In this document: one piece after another, positions 44,364-53,712 of the stretch
Numbering within the stretch: the first letter of the stretch is position 1
Layout: the number at the start of each line of letters is the position of its first letter
DNA from: Halodurantibacterium flavum
GTDB taxonomy: Bacteria > Pseudomonadota > Alphaproteobacteria > Rhodobacterales > Rhodobacteraceae
Direction: 5' to 3'
Length of the DNA stretch: 64,000 bases
Assembly: GCF_042681825.1 (NCBI RefSeq)
Contig: NZ_JBHUGH010000006.1
Coordinates: 124,001 to 188,000 of the forward strand
Program-made: the position numbers and the translations under genes
The notes under the pieces: model-generated
What the model was told of the DNA's origin: nothing
The model's database searches: none
Seen by the model: the letters and a program-made list of their open reading frames with translations, nothing else

Positions 44364-44986
44364 GCCAGCGCCCCGCGGACGAGCGTCCGGATTTCCGCCT
44401 GAATTGCGTGGACGCTGCGGTTGCCGTCGATCAGGTGGCAGCGGTCGGGATATTCCCGTGCCAGCGCGCGGAACCCTGTCGCGAGCCGCGTCTGGAAGGC
44501 AAGACCCAGATCCTCGAACCGGTCCTCGCCCGAGTTTCTTGCTAGCCCGCGCGCCAGCGCTACCGCCGGTTCGACATCGATGATCAGCGTCAGATGCGGT
44601 TCGGTGCCGATCATCGTGTCGTGCAACTGATCGACGACGCCGCGCAGATCCGCCCGGGCCGCGCCCTGATAGATGCGCGTGCTGTCGGCAAAGCGGTCGG
44701 ATATCACCGTCCGCCCGGCGATCAGCGCGGGTTCAATGGTCTTTTCCAGATGATCGCGCCGCGCGGCGGTAAAGAGAAGTATCTCGGTTTCCGCCGACCA
44801 GCGGGCCGCATCGCCCTGCACCAGCAGGCGGCGGATCTCCTCCGCCCCCTCGGACCCGCCGGGTTCACGGGTCAGCAGCACGTCGCGCCCCTCGGCGCGC
44901 AGCGCCTCGGACAGCGCATGGGCCTGCGTCGATTTTCCGGAACCGTCGATCCCCTCGAATGTGATGAAGCGTCCGGGCGCGGGCAT
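44360..44986 (-). CDS. tmk: Thymidylate kinase
   Basis: A 208-residue kinase making dTDP from dTMP. P-loop EGIDGSGKST (about 11-20), the DRE-like TREPGGSEGAEEIR, and SDRFADSTRIYQGAAR are the family sites. Its start overlaps the carboxypeptidase stop by one base and its stop overlaps holB, so three genes are tightly linked. Confidence 0.95.
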   Translation of the reverse strand: MPAPGRFITFEGIDGSGKSTQAHALSEALRAEGRDVLLTREPGGSEGAEEIRRLLVQGDAARWSAETEILLFTAARRDHLEKTIEPALIAGRTVISDRFADSTRIYQGAARADLRGVVDQLHDTMIGTEPHLTLIIDVEPAVALARGLARNSGEDRFEDLGLAFQTRLATGFRALAREYPDRCHLIDGNRSVHAIQAEIRTLVRGALA

Positions 44987-46188
44987 CAGCTGCCGGTCAA
45001 TCCGTTGAGCGCCCCACCCGCAGCCCGATGGAACAGCACCGTCGCAGCCGTACGCAACCGCGCCACGAAACCGCCGCGTTCCACCGCGGTTTCCGCCACC
45101 AGCGGGATGCGCAACTCGTTCATCTCCGGGTGCGATACCACCAGATCCGCGACCTTCTGCCCGGCGGCGATCGGCGCCTGAACGGGCCCGTGATAGACGA
45201 CGCGCGCTTCCAGCCCCTCTTGCTGTACCATGGCGGGCACAAGGACGCTGCGGTCGCTCTCGACCGTGAGGCCGACGCGCGTTTCCTCGCCCAGCCAGAC
45301 GTCGGCCTCGGCGATGCGTTCGCCCTGCCGGGCGACGGTGCGCTGGACGAACTGTCGGAACGCCCAGTTGACGATGCGCTCGGCCTCTTCGGAGCGTTCC
45401 TGTTCGCTTTGCAGCCCGGTGATGACGAAGATCACCCGCCGGTCGCCCTGCACCGCCGATCCGACGAGGCCATAGCCGGCCTCCATCGTGTGCCCGGTCT
45501 TGAGCCCGTCCGCATGGATCGCATCGGGGCTGGTGTTCGATTCCGGAAACACGCGGAACAGCGGGTTGCGGTTGAACCGGTTCGCGGGCGAGCGTTCCTT
45601 GTAGTCGTATTCACGCTCGTTGAAAAACGCGTAAAGTTCAGGGAAATCGTTGATCATGTGCATGGTCAGCAGCGCGAGGTCGCGCATCGACATCACATGC
45701 CCGTCCGCCGGCCAGCCCGAGGCGTTGCGCAGCGAGGTGTTCACCATTCCCAGCGCCTGCGCGCGTTCGGTCATCAGGCGGGCAAAGGCCTCTTCGCTGC
45801 CCGCCAGCCCCTCGGCCACGACGACGCAGGCGTCATTGCCGGAATTGACGACGATCCCCAAAATCAGTTCCCGCACCGTCGGGCGGTCCATTTCGTTGAG
45901 GAACATGGTCGAACCGCCCATCGCCCGCGCCCGGGACGACACGCTGAAGGGCGTGTCCATCGTCACCCGCCCGTCATCGATCGCCTCGAACAGCATGTTC
46001 AGCGTCATAAGCTTGGACATCGACGCCGGGGGCAGGGGCTGGTCGGCGTTCTTTTCCAGCAGGACCGTTCCGGTCGCATAGTCGATCACATAGGCGGCCG
46101 TCGCGCGCGTCTCGAAGGCCGAGGCGGGCGCCATGCCAACAAGGGCTGCGACCATGACGGCGCACAGGCGAAGAATGGGGCTGATCAT
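44986..46188 (-). CDS. D-alanyl-D-alanine carboxypeptidase (penicillin-binding protein 5/6 type)
   Basis: A 400-residue exported enzyme that trims the terminal D-Ala of peptidoglycan stem peptides. The signal peptide ends near APASAFE. Active-site motifs are Ser56-x-x-Lys59 (SMSK), Ser116-Gly-Asn118 and Lys230-Thr-Gly232. The C-terminal domain after about 290 is beta-rich, and the last residues may form a weak amphipathic membrane anchor. It is the first gene of the minus-strand operon with tmk, holB, tatD and the MBL gene. Confidence 0.94.
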   Translation of the reverse strand: MISPILRLCAVMVAALVGMAPASAFETRATAAYVIDYATGTVLLEKNADQPLPPASMSKLMTLNMLFEAIDDGRVTMDTPFSVSSRARAMGGSTMFLNEMDRPTVRELILGIVVNSGNDACVVVAEGLAGSEEAFARLMTERAQALGMVNTSLRNASGWPADGHVMSMRDLALLTMHMINDFPELYAFFNEREYDYKERSPANRFNRNPLFRVFPESNTSPDAIHADGLKTGHTMEAGYGLVGSAVQGDRRVIFVITGLQSEQERSEEAERIVNWAFRQFVQRTVARQGERIAEADVWLGEETRVGLTVESDRSVLVPAMVQQEGLEARVVYHGPVQAPIAAGQKVADLVVSHPEMNELRIPLVAETAVERGGFVARLRTAATVLFHRAAGGALNGLTGS

Positions 46189-46424
46189 CTGTCCGGTCGT
46201 TCTTTATCCGTGTTTCCGTCTGCCGTCGCCTTTGGCACGCGGCCCTTTCGCGTCGGCGCCGCCACCAGCGCAACGGCAGGGTGAGCATAGCCGCTCTGCC
46301 GCGTCGAGGAAAGGCTTGGATCGGCGGCCGATTTCCCCCGCCTGTCACAAAACCGTGGCGGCAAGGCTTTCAGAATCATCCGCGCCCCGCTATCCCGCGC
46401 TGGCCCGGCACGCCCGGGCCGTGC

Positions 46425-46514
46425 GGATGGGTGGCCGAGTGGTTTAAGGCACCGGTCTTGAAAACCGGCGTAGGTGAGAGCCTACCGTGGGTTCGAATCC
46501 CACCCCATCTGCCA
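46425..46514 (+). tRNA. tRNA-Ser, anticodon TGA
   Basis: Acceptor GGATGGG (46425-46431) pairs with CCCATCT with a G-U closing pair; anticodon stem CCGGT/ACCGG with loop CTTGAAA (anticodon TGA); the long variable arm GTAGGTGAGAGCCTAC marks a class II tRNA; T arm GTGGGTTCGAATCCCAC; an encoded CCA ends at 46514. Confidence 0.96.
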
Positions 46515-46543
46515 TCAGTACCCCTCAATCTCGGACACCCGAT

Positions 46544-46562
46544 TGTCCAGCACCGCTGGACA
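46544..46562. repeat. 19-bp perfect inverted repeat between tRNA-Ser and the SDR gene
   Basis: TGTCCAGC (46544-46551), loop ACC, GCTGGACA (46555-46562). No T run follows. It may be a tRNA 3' processing or weak stop signal, or an operator 80 bases before the SDR start. Confidence 0.5.
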
Positions 46563-46642
46563 GCCTGTTCAGCATACCGGGGCTACTGCGATACAGCTTG
46601 CCCTGCCATCTGTTTCCCACACGGAAACAGAGGAGAACCGTT

Positions 46643-47365
46643 ATGGAAAAGGTTATTCTGATCACGGGCGCCTCCAGCGGCATCGGCGAGGGGATCGCCC
46701 GCACGCTGGGCGAAGCCGGCGCGAAGCTCTTGCTTGGTGCGCGCCGCACGGACCGGCTGGAAACCATCGCGCGCGAGATCCGCGCGGCGGGCGGCACGGC
46801 CGAGGTCCGGCAACTCGATGTGACCGACCGCGACCAGATGGCAGGCTTTGCGCAGGCGGCGCTTGACCTTTGGGGTCGCATCGACGTGCTGGTGAACAAT
46901 GCCGGTATCATGCCGCTCTCGCCCCTTTCGGCCGGAAAGCAGGATGAGTGGGGGCAGATGGTGGATGTGAACATCAAAGGCGTGCTCTGGGGGATCGGGG
47001 CGGTGCTGCCGGTGATGGAAAAGCAGGGAAGCGGCCACATCATCAACGTCGCCTCGGTCGGGGCCCTGCAGGTCGTGCCGACTGCGGCCGTCTACTGCGC
47101 GACCAAGTTCGCGGTCCGGGCAATCTCGGACGGCTTGCGGCAGGAATCGAGAACGATCCGCGTGACCTGCGTCAATCCCGGCGTCGTTGAAAGCGAGCTC
47201 GCCTCGACCATCACGCATGACGAAACGCTCGCGTTCATGGACGATTATCGCAGCATCGCCCTGCAACCCGCCGATATTGGCCGCGCGATCCGCCATGTGA
47301 TCGAGGCGCCGGAGACGGTGAACACGACCGAAATAACGGTCCGTCCCACCAGGTCACCTTACTGA
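46643..47365 (+). CDS. Short-chain dehydrogenase/reductase
   Basis: A 240-residue Rossmann-fold oxidoreductase with cofactor motif TGASSGIG, the NNAG motif in VLVNNAGIMPL, catalytic Ser in INVASVGAL and YCATK (Tyr-x-x-x-Lys). Arginine after the second strand (GARRTDRL) suggests NADPH. Substrate unknown. ATG 46643 has AGAGGAGAA upstream; the longer open frame from 46487 crosses the tRNA and is rejected. Followed after 35 bases by a small secreted Atu4866-like protein, probably co-transcribed. Confidence 0.92.
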   Translation: MEKVILITGASSGIGEGIARTLGEAGAKLLLGARRTDRLETIAREIRAAGGTAEVRQLDVTDRDQMAGFAQAALDLWGRIDVLVNNAGIMPLSPLSAGKQDEWGQMVDVNIKGVLWGIGAVLPVMEKQGSGHIINVASVGALQVVPTAAVYCATKFAVRAISDGLRQESRTIRVTCVNPGVVESELASTITHDETLAFMDDYRSIALQPADIGRAIRHVIEAPETVNTTEITVRPTRSPY

Positions 47366-47400
47366 CCAGGGTCCTTCAACAAGGAAGAAAGGAGAACACC

Positions 47401-47739
47401 ATGAGGAAACCGATTGCACTTGCCTTTGGCGCGGCGCTTGCCGCACATCCCGGTGCTGCGGAACACGGCGGTTCCACACATCCGGCGCAAGACGGCGCCG
47501 CACCCCACCCCTATGTCGGAATGTGGGTGACCGAGGACAACCGCGTCCGCCACAACCTCTTGCCGAACGGCCGTTATGACGAGGCGCGCGGAACCCGCGA
47601 AAGCGCCTATCAGGGTCGGTATGAGGTGACGGGTAACCACATCGACTATTGGGACGACACCGGCTTTACCGCCGACGGCACCTTTGTCGATGACAACACC
47701 CTGCACCATGGCGGGATGATCCTTTACCGCAGGGACTGA
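47401..47739 (+). CDS. Small exported protein of the Atu4866 family
   Basis: A 112-residue protein with a short signal-like start (ALAFGAALAAHPGAAEH) and a domain beginning at YVGMWVTEDNRVRHNLLPNG and including GRYEVTGNHIDYWDDTGFTADG. I recognise this as the Atu4866 family, a small beta-barrel with no known function that often lies beside SDR genes. Histidine-rich residues (EHGGSTH, APHP) near the mature N-terminus might bind metal, which is speculation. AGAAAGGAGAA precedes the ATG. Confidence 0.8.
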   Translation: MRKPIALAFGAALAAHPGAAEHGGSTHPAQDGAAPHPYVGMWVTEDNRVRHNLLPNGRYDEARGTRESAYQGRYEVTGNHIDYWDDTGFTADGTFVDDNTLHHGGMILYRRD

Positions 47740-47775
47740 CCGGCCGCACGCGTCGCCCGCCCCCACAGGTCCGCA

Positions 47776-48810
47776 TCAGGCGCAGACCTGTGCGATGGCG
47801 GGCGGCGCCGTGCTGGCCCGCAGGATCAGTTCGACCGGCAGCAGCACCTGACGGGGCGGCGGGCGGTCCGACGGTTCCGCAAGCAGCTCCGCAAGGATCA
47901 GCCGCGCTGCCTCGATCCCGATCTGGTTGCGCTGCTGGCGGATGGTGGTCAGTGGCGGCGTCAGATGCGCCACAAGCTCGATATTGTCGAAGCCCACCAC
48001 CGAGACATCGCGCGGCACGCCCATCCCCGCCGCCTGCACCGCGCCGATGAACCCACAGGCCATTTCATCGCTGGCACAGAAGAGCGCGGTCGGCCGGTCC
48101 GGGAGCGCGAGCCAGCGACGGCCGGCGGCGGCACCGGATTCAAGCGTGAAGTCCCCCGCCAGCATCCAGTCGGGGCGCGGCGAGAGATGCGCTGCGGCCA
48201 TTGCATCCCGGAACCCGGCAAGGCGCTCGACGGTCAGCACGTTTTTCGGCGGGCCCGCAAGATGACCGATCCGTCGATGCCCCAGCGCAACCAGATGTTC
48301 GACCGCCATCCGGGCGCCGCCGGCATTGTCGACCCGGACCGACGGCAGGTCGGGCCCCGGCCGCCATTCGCAGGCCATCACGGTCGGCAGGCCACCCGCG
48401 CGGCGCGCCGGCGGCTCCACCTCTCCGTCAAACAGGATCACGCCATCCACCACTCCGTTCCCGAGCGTGCGCAGCATGTCGCGCCCCGCCCCCGGGCCAC
48501 TGCGCGTATCGCCGATCAGCAGGTTATAGCCCTCGGGGCCCAAGGTCGCCGCGATCCCCGAAAGAATGTTGGAAAAGAACGGGTTCGAGATATTTGGCAC
48601 CAGCGCCACGATAGATCCGGTGCGCTGCTGGCGCAGGTTCCGCGCCGAATGGTGGACGCGGTAGCCGGTGCGCTCGATCGCGTCCAGCACGGCGGCGCGG
48701 GTCGCGGGCGCGACGATCCCCGGCGCCGACATGACACGGCTGACGGTCGCGGCGGACACACCGGCCTCACGGGCCACGTCCTGAATGGTCGCCCTCATCC
48801 TGATCGTCAT
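47776..48810 (-). CDS. LacI-family transcriptional regulator
   Basis: A 344-residue regulator with the N-terminal helix-turn-helix and hinge (TIQDVAREAGVSAATVSRVMS, YRVHHSARNLRQQRTG) and the periplasmic-binding-like sensor domain (ALVPNISNPFFSNIL, VSVVGFDNIELVAHLTPPLTTI). Start MTIRMRATIQ at 48810 has AGGAGC upstream; the longer open frame to 49950 lies antisense to the isomerase. It is divergent from the sugar operon starting at 48985 and probably represses it until its sugar ligand binds. Confidence 0.93.
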   Translation of the reverse strand: MTIRMRATIQDVAREAGVSAATVSRVMSAPGIVAPATRAAVLDAIERTGYRVHHSARNLRQQRTGSIVALVPNISNPFFSNILSGIAATLGPEGYNLLIGDTRSGPGAGRDMLRTLGNGVVDGVILFDGEVEPPARRAGGLPTVMACEWRPGPDLPSVRVDNAGGARMAVEHLVALGHRRIGHLAGPPKNVLTVERLAGFRDAMAAAHLSPRPDWMLAGDFTLESGAAAGRRWLALPDRPTALFCASDEMACGFIGAVQAAGMGVPRDVSVVGFDNIELVAHLTPPLTTIRQQRNQIGIEAARLILAELLAEPSDRPPPRQVLLPVELILRASTAPPAIAQVCA

Positions 48811-48872
48811 CGGCGCTCCTGCGTTGACGCCTTGGTGATTACCGCGCGGGGCGGCAGGCGCAAGCCATCGCC

Positions 48873-48891
48873 TTTGCATGACAAATGCAAA
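48873..48891. promoter_or_regulatory. Palindrome in the LacI-regulator/sugar-operon gap
   Basis: TTTGCAT (48873-48879) and ATGCAAA (48885-48891) flank a five-base spacer: a perfect 7-bp inverted repeat centred between the divergent genes. It may be an operator or a binding site for a second regulator. Confidence 0.5.
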
Positions 48892-48897
48892 TTGTCT

Positions 48898-48911
48898 TGT
48901 AAACGATTTCA
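48898..48911. promoter_or_regulatory. LacI-type operator candidate
   Basis: TGTAAACGATTTCA has the central CG and TGWAAWCG half-sites common to LacI-family operators, with imperfect symmetry. It lies 74 bases before the isomerase start. Confidence 0.6.
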
Positions 48912-48984
48912 GGCTGGTCTTACATCGCAGGCAGGGCGGGTGACTCGCAGCGCGACACCCGGGGAGAGCCCAAAGGAGGATAGC

Positions 48985-50037
48985 ATGAAGACGATGAAGG
49001 GCCCCGGCCTTTTCCTTGCGCAATTTGCGGGGGACGCCGCGCCATTCAACAGCTGGGGTTCGATCACCCGCTGGGCGGCCGAATGTGGCTATGCCGGGGT
49101 GCAGGTGCCCAGTTGGGACGCCAGGCTGTTCGACCTCGACCTCGCGGCAAGTTCGATGGACTATTGCGACGAACTCAAGGGCGTGGCGCTTGAGAACGGG
49201 GTGGAGATCACCGAGCTTTCGACCCATCTTCAGGGGCAGCTTGTGGCGGTCCACCCGGCCTATGACGTGGCCTTTGACGGATTTGCAGCGCCTTCTGTGC
49301 ATAACAACCCTGCCGCTCGGCAGGAATGGGCGGTGGATCAGGTGCGCAAGGCGCTGACCGCATCGCGCAACCTTGGCCTGACCGCAATGGCCTCGTTTTC
49401 CGGCGCGCTGGCATGGCCCTTTCTCTATCCCTGGCCACAGCGGCCCGCTGGGCTGGTAGAACTCGCCTTCGACGAACTTGCACGGCGCTGGCGCCCGATC
49501 CTCGACCATGCGGAGGAGTGCGGCGTCGATATCTGCTATGAGATCCACCCGGGCGAAGACCTGCATGACGGCGTGACATATGAGATGTTCCTTGAGCGCG
49601 TCGGCAACCACGCGCGGGCGAACATGCTTTACGACCCGTCGCACTATGTGCTTCAGGCGCTCGACTATCTGGAAAACATCGACATCTATGCCGAACGTAT
49701 CCGGATGTTCCACGTCAAGGATGCCGAACTGAACCCGACGGGGCGCCAGGGGGTCTATGGCGGGTTCCAGCCCTGGCTCAAGCGGGCGGGGCGGTTCCGC
49801 TCGGTCGGCGACGGGCATGTGGACTGGTCCGGGGTGTTTTCGCGGCTGACGGCTGCGGGCTTCGACGGCTGGGCCGTGGTCGAATGGGAATGCTGCATCA
49901 AGCACCCCGAGGATGGGGCACGCGAAGGCGCGCAGATCGTGCGCGACCACATCATCCGCGTGACGGAAAGCGCGTTCGACGATTTCGCGGGCGGGGCATC
50001 TGACGATGCGACCAACCGCCGGCTGCTGGGGCTCTGA
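48985..50037 (+). CDS. Sugar phosphate isomerase/epimerase (xylose-isomerase-like TIM barrel)
   Basis: A 350-residue AP-endonuclease-2/xylose isomerase-like barrel. Likely metal ligands sit in CYEIHPGEDLHDG, NMLYDPSHYVLQ, RMFHVKDAEL and GWAVVEWECC. It would isomerise or epimerise a sugar or polyol derivative. The start has AAAGGAGGA upstream; it leads the operon with an oxidoreductase and a ribose-type ABC transporter. Two bases separate it from the next gene. Confidence 0.87.
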   Translation: MKTMKGPGLFLAQFAGDAAPFNSWGSITRWAAECGYAGVQVPSWDARLFDLDLAASSMDYCDELKGVALENGVEITELSTHLQGQLVAVHPAYDVAFDGFAAPSVHNNPAARQEWAVDQVRKALTASRNLGLTAMASFSGALAWPFLYPWPQRPAGLVELAFDELARRWRPILDHAEECGVDICYEIHPGEDLHDGVTYEMFLERVGNHARANMLYDPSHYVLQALDYLENIDIYAERIRMFHVKDAELNPTGRQGVYGGFQPWLKRAGRFRSVGDGHVDWSGVFSRLTAAGFDGWAVVEWECCIKHPEDGAREGAQIVRDHIIRVTESAFDDFAGGASDDATNRRLLGL

Positions 50038-50039
50038 CG

Positions 50040-51179
50040 ATGGAGCGGATCAGACTTGGAATGGTGGGCGGCGGGCAGGGTGCCTTTATCGGCGCGGTGC
50101 ACCGGATCGCGGCGAGGCTCGACGGGCAGTATGATCTTGTCGCGGGGGCGCTTTCATCCTCGCCGGAACGGGCGCGGGAATCCGGGTTGGCGCTTGGCCT
50201 CGATGAGGGGCGTATCTATGACGACTATGCCGCAATGGCCCGGCGAGAGGCGCGGCTGAAGAACGGTATTCAGGCGGTGGCGATCGTCACGCCGAACCAC
50301 ATGCATTATCCGGTGGCGCGCGAATTCCTGCGGCGTGGCATCCATGTGATCTGCGACAAGCCCCTGACGGCCACGCTGGCCGATGCGCGGCGGCTCGTGA
50401 AGGCCGCCGAAGACGCGCAGGCGCTCTTTATCCTTACGCATAACTACACCGCCTATCCTATGGTGCGGCAAGCGAAATCCATGATCGAGGCCGGCGATCT
50501 GGGCAGCCTGCGGCTGGTGCAGGTGGAATATGTGCAGGACTGGCTGACCGAGGCTGCCGAGGAAACCGGCTCGAAACAGGCGGGCTGGCGCACCGATCCC
50601 GCGCGCTCCGGTCCGGGCGGGGCCACAGGCGATATCGGCACCCATGCCTTCAACCTGGCCGAGTTCGTGTCGGGCCTGAAGGTGGAGAGCCTTGCCGCTG
50701 ATCTGCAAAGCTTTGTTCCCGGCCGGCGGGTCGATGACAATGCCCATGTGCTGATGCGGCTGGAAGGCGGCGCCCGCGGGATGCTCTGGTGCAGCCAGGT
50801 CGCGCCGGGGAATGAAAACAGCCTGCGGCTGCGCATCTATGGCGACAAGGGCGGCCTCGAATGGGCGCAGGAGGACCCGAATTACCTCTGGTTCACGCCG
50901 TTCGGCCAGCCCAAGCGGCTGCTGACCCGCAACGGGTCGGGCGCGGGGCCGGCGGCGCAACGGCTCAGCCGGACGCCGGGCGGTCACCCCGAGGGGTATC
51001 TGGAAGGCTTTGCCAATATCTATTCCGAGGCCGCCGCCGCGATCCGAGCCCATGCGGCTGGCGAGGCGCCGCCCGAGGATGTGACCTATCCCGACGTGCA
51101 TCAGGGGCTGCGCGGGGTTGGCTTCATCGATGCCTGCGTCCGGTCTTCGCGCCGCAATGGCGGCTGGGTGACGCTTTGA
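50040..51179 (+). CDS. Gfo/Idh/MocA-family dehydrogenase of the sugar operon
   Basis: A 379-residue NAD(P)-dependent oxidoreductase with GMVGGGQGAFIGAVH, the VICDKPLTATLADARRLV block (catalytic-lysine region) and the ATGDIGTHAFNLAEF landmark that carries the active-site Asp and His. With the neighbouring isomerase it resembles pairs that oxidise and rearrange inositol-like or uncommon sugars. Not related closely to the other Gfo/Idh gene at 10.3 kb. The stop overlaps the ATPase start by four bases. Confidence 0.9.
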   Translation: MERIRLGMVGGGQGAFIGAVHRIAARLDGQYDLVAGALSSSPERARESGLALGLDEGRIYDDYAAMARREARLKNGIQAVAIVTPNHMHYPVAREFLRRGIHVICDKPLTATLADARRLVKAAEDAQALFILTHNYTAYPMVRQAKSMIEAGDLGSLRLVQVEYVQDWLTEAAEETGSKQAGWRTDPARSGPGGATGDIGTHAFNLAEFVSGLKVESLAADLQSFVPGRRVDDNAHVLMRLEGGARGMLWCSQVAPGNENSLRLRIYGDKGGLEWAQEDPNYLWFTPFGQPKRLLTRNGSGAGPAAQRLSRTPGGHPEGYLEGFANIYSEAAAAIRAHAAGEAPPEDVTYPDVHQGLRGVGFIDACVRSSRRNGGWVTL

Positions 51180-52681
51180 CCGCTCCGGTCCTCGTCCTTC
51201 GCGGGGTCAGCCGCGCCTTCGGGCCGGTCACCGTGCTGCATGACGTGGACTTCGCGCTTAATCCCGGTGAGGTCCACGCGCTGATCGGCGAGAACGGCGC
51301 GGGCAAATCGACCACGATGAAGATCCTTGCGGGTTATCTGTCGCCAAGCGCGGGCGAGGTCCTGCTGGACGGACAGCCCACGGTCTTTTCCGACCCGCGC
51401 GAGGCCGAGGCGGCGGGGGTCCTGATGATCCATCAGGAGTTCAATCTCGCCCGGCAACTCACTGTGGAACAGAACGTTTTTCTGGGACGCGAACGCCGGC
51501 GTGGCCCATTCCTCGACCATCGCGGGATGCAGGCGGAGACGGGGGCGCTGCTTGCGCGCCTGAACTGCGACGTCTCGCCCCGGGCGCGCATCCGCGACCT
51601 GTCGGTGCCGCAGATGCAGATGGTGGAAATCGCCCGCGCACTGGGGCAAAAGGCGCGCGTCCTTATCATGGATGAACCTTCCGCGGTGCTGACGCGGCAG
51701 GAAACCGAGGTGCTGCTGGAACAGATCGAGCGGCTGCGCGCGGCGGGTACGGCGATCCTTTACACCTCGCACAAGCTCGATGAGGTCGCGCGGATCGCCG
51801 ACCGCATCACAGTGCTGCGCGACGGTCGCGTGGTCCGCGCCTGCCCGGCACCCGAGCTTGACGAGGACGGCATGGCCACCGCGATGGTGGGGCGCGAACT
51901 TTCGGACCTTTTCCCGCCCAAGGTGCCCGTGGCCGGCCCCGTCGCGCTGGAGGTCCGTGACCTTCATATCCCCGGGCTGCTCGACCGAATTTCGTTCACG
52001 CTCGGCCAGGGCGAGATCCTCGGCTTTGCGGGTCTCGTGGGCGCGGGCCGGACCGAGTTGATGGAGGCGCTGGTCGGGCTGCGCAATGCGGGCGGCGAGG
52101 TTCTGGTGGGCGGCCAGCCGCTGCGACCCCGGACGGTGCGTGCCGCGCGGGATGCGGGGCTCGTCTACCTGACCGAGGATCGCAAGGAACGGGGACTTCT
52201 GCTCGACAAGTCCCTGCGGGAGAACCTGACGCTCCTGTCGCTCGACCGGTTTTGCCGTGGCCTGATCGACCGCAAGGCCGAGGATGCCGCGCTGACGCAG
52301 GCCATCGGCGAATTCGACATCCGCACGCCCTCGCGCGCGATCCGGGCCGGGAACCTGTCGGGCGGGAACCAGCAGAAGCTGCTGCTTGCCAAGACGATGC
52401 TGGCAGAGCCCGGTATCGTCATCATCGACGAACCGACGCGGGGCATCGACATCGGCACCAAGCAGCAGATCTATGCCTTCATCCACCGGCTGGCCGCCGC
52501 GGGCAAAAGCGTCATCGTCGTCTCGTCGGAAATGGCCGAGGTGATCGGCCTGTCGCACCGCGTCCTCGTCATGCGCAGCGGCCGCCTGATGGGTGAGCTT
52601 TCCGGGCCCGCGATCACCGAGGACGCCATCGTCCGCCTTGCCATGGGCCTTGTCCCTAGCGCCACCGAGGACGCGGCATGA
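51176..52681 (+). CDS. Sugar ABC transporter ATP-binding protein, RbsA/MglA type
   Basis: A 501-residue protein with two fused ATPase domains. The first has GENGAGKSTTMKIL and LIMDEPSAVLT; the second has a degenerate P-loop (GLVGAGRTEL) but a good signature LSGGNQQKLLLAKTM and IIDEPTRGIDIG, as usual for RbsA. The start is a TTG at 51176 that overlaps the preceding stop (TTGA); no ATG or GTG fits and the product then has the standard family length. It powers import together with the next two genes. Confidence 0.92.
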   Translation: MTAPVLVLRGVSRAFGPVTVLHDVDFALNPGEVHALIGENGAGKSTTMKILAGYLSPSAGEVLLDGQPTVFSDPREAEAAGVLMIHQEFNLARQLTVEQNVFLGRERRRGPFLDHRGMQAETGALLARLNCDVSPRARIRDLSVPQMQMVEIARALGQKARVLIMDEPSAVLTRQETEVLLEQIERLRAAGTAILYTSHKLDEVARIADRITVLRDGRVVRACPAPELDEDGMATAMVGRELSDLFPPKVPVAGPVALEVRDLHIPGLLDRISFTLGQGEILGFAGLVGAGRTELMEALVGLRNAGGEVLVGGQPLRPRTVRAARDAGLVYLTEDRKERGLLLDKSLRENLTLLSLDRFCRGLIDRKAEDAALTQAIGEFDIRTPSRAIRAGNLSGGNQQKLLLAKTMLAEPGIVIIDEPTRGIDIGTKQQIYAFIHRLAAAGKSVIVVSSEMAEVIGLSHRVLVMRSGRLMGELSGPAITEDAIVRLAMGLVPSATEDAA

Positions 52682-53682
52682 ACACCGACGTTTTGAAAAA
52701 ACCGATGCAAAGCAAATCATTCCACCTCGACCTTCATGTTCTTGGTCCGCTTCTGGCGCTTATCGTTCTGATCATCACCGGCGCGATGATCAACGAAAAC
52801 TTCCTCAGTTCCGGCAATATCACCAACGTGCTCGCGCGGTCGGCCTTCATCGGGATCATCGCGGTCGGCATGACCTTCGTGATCACGTCCGGCGGGCTCG
52901 ACCTTTCCGTGGGCTCGATGGCGGCCTTCATCGCCGGTCTCATGATCCTTGTGATGAACAGCATCCTGCCTTCGATGGGGGTCAGCGTGGCGACGATCCT
53001 CGTGGGCGTCGCGGTGGCGCTGGGGGCGGGCCTGGTCGCGGGGGTCATCAACGGCCTTCTGGTGACACGCGCGCGGATCGAGCCGTTCATCGTCACGCTG
53101 GGCACGATGGGCATCTATCGCAGCCTCGTGACCTGGCTTGCGGATGGCGGCACGCTTTCGCTCGATTTCGGGCTGCGGAGCCTTTACCGCCCGGTCTATT
53201 ACGACGGTCTGTTCGGGATCACCTGGCCGATCATCGTCTTTGCGCTGGTCGCGATCCTGGCCGAGGTGGTGATGCGCCACACGGCCTTCGGGCGGCATTG
53301 CGCGGCCATCGGGTCGAACGAACAGGTGGCGCGCTACTCGGCGGTCTCTGTCGATGGGGTCCGGACGGCGACCTATGTGCTGCTCGGGCTTCTGGTGGGG
53401 GTTGCGACGATCCTCTATGTCCCGCGGCTCGGCTCGGCCTCGGCGGCCACGGGCGTCCTGTGGGAGCTTGAGGCGATCGCGGCGGTGATCATCGGCGGCA
53501 CGATGCTGCGCGGCGGCTTCGGGCGCGTCTGGGGCACCGTCGTCGGCGTCCTGATCCTGAGCCTTATCGGTAATATCCTGAACCTGACCGATCTGGTCAG
53601 CCCCTATCTCAACGGGGCGATCCAGGGGGTCATCATCATTCTGGCCGTGGTGCTGCAACGGGAGAAGCGGCCCGCGCGCTAG
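52678..53682 (+). CDS. Sugar ABC transporter permease, RbsC type
   Basis: A 334-residue membrane protein with the branched/ribose permease pattern: SAFIGIIAVGMTFVITSGGLDLSVG, then INGLLVTRARIEPFIVTLGT and AIAAVIIGGTMLRGG. Around ten helices. It overlaps the ATPase by four bases and precedes the binding protein by about 30. Confidence 0.93.
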   Translation: MNTDVLKKPMQSKSFHLDLHVLGPLLALIVLIITGAMINENFLSSGNITNVLARSAFIGIIAVGMTFVITSGGLDLSVGSMAAFIAGLMILVMNSILPSMGVSVATILVGVAVALGAGLVAGVINGLLVTRARIEPFIVTLGTMGIYRSLVTWLADGGTLSLDFGLRSLYRPVYYDGLFGITWPIIVFALVAILAEVVMRHTAFGRHCAAIGSNEQVARYSAVSVDGVRTATYVLLGLLVGVATILYVPRLGSASAATGVLWELEAIAAVIIGGTMLRGGFGRVWGTVVGVLILSLIGNILNLTDLVSPYLNGAIQGVIIILAVVLQREKRPAR

Positions 53683-53712
53683 GGAATACCATCACAAAGG
53701 GGAGGAAACGTG

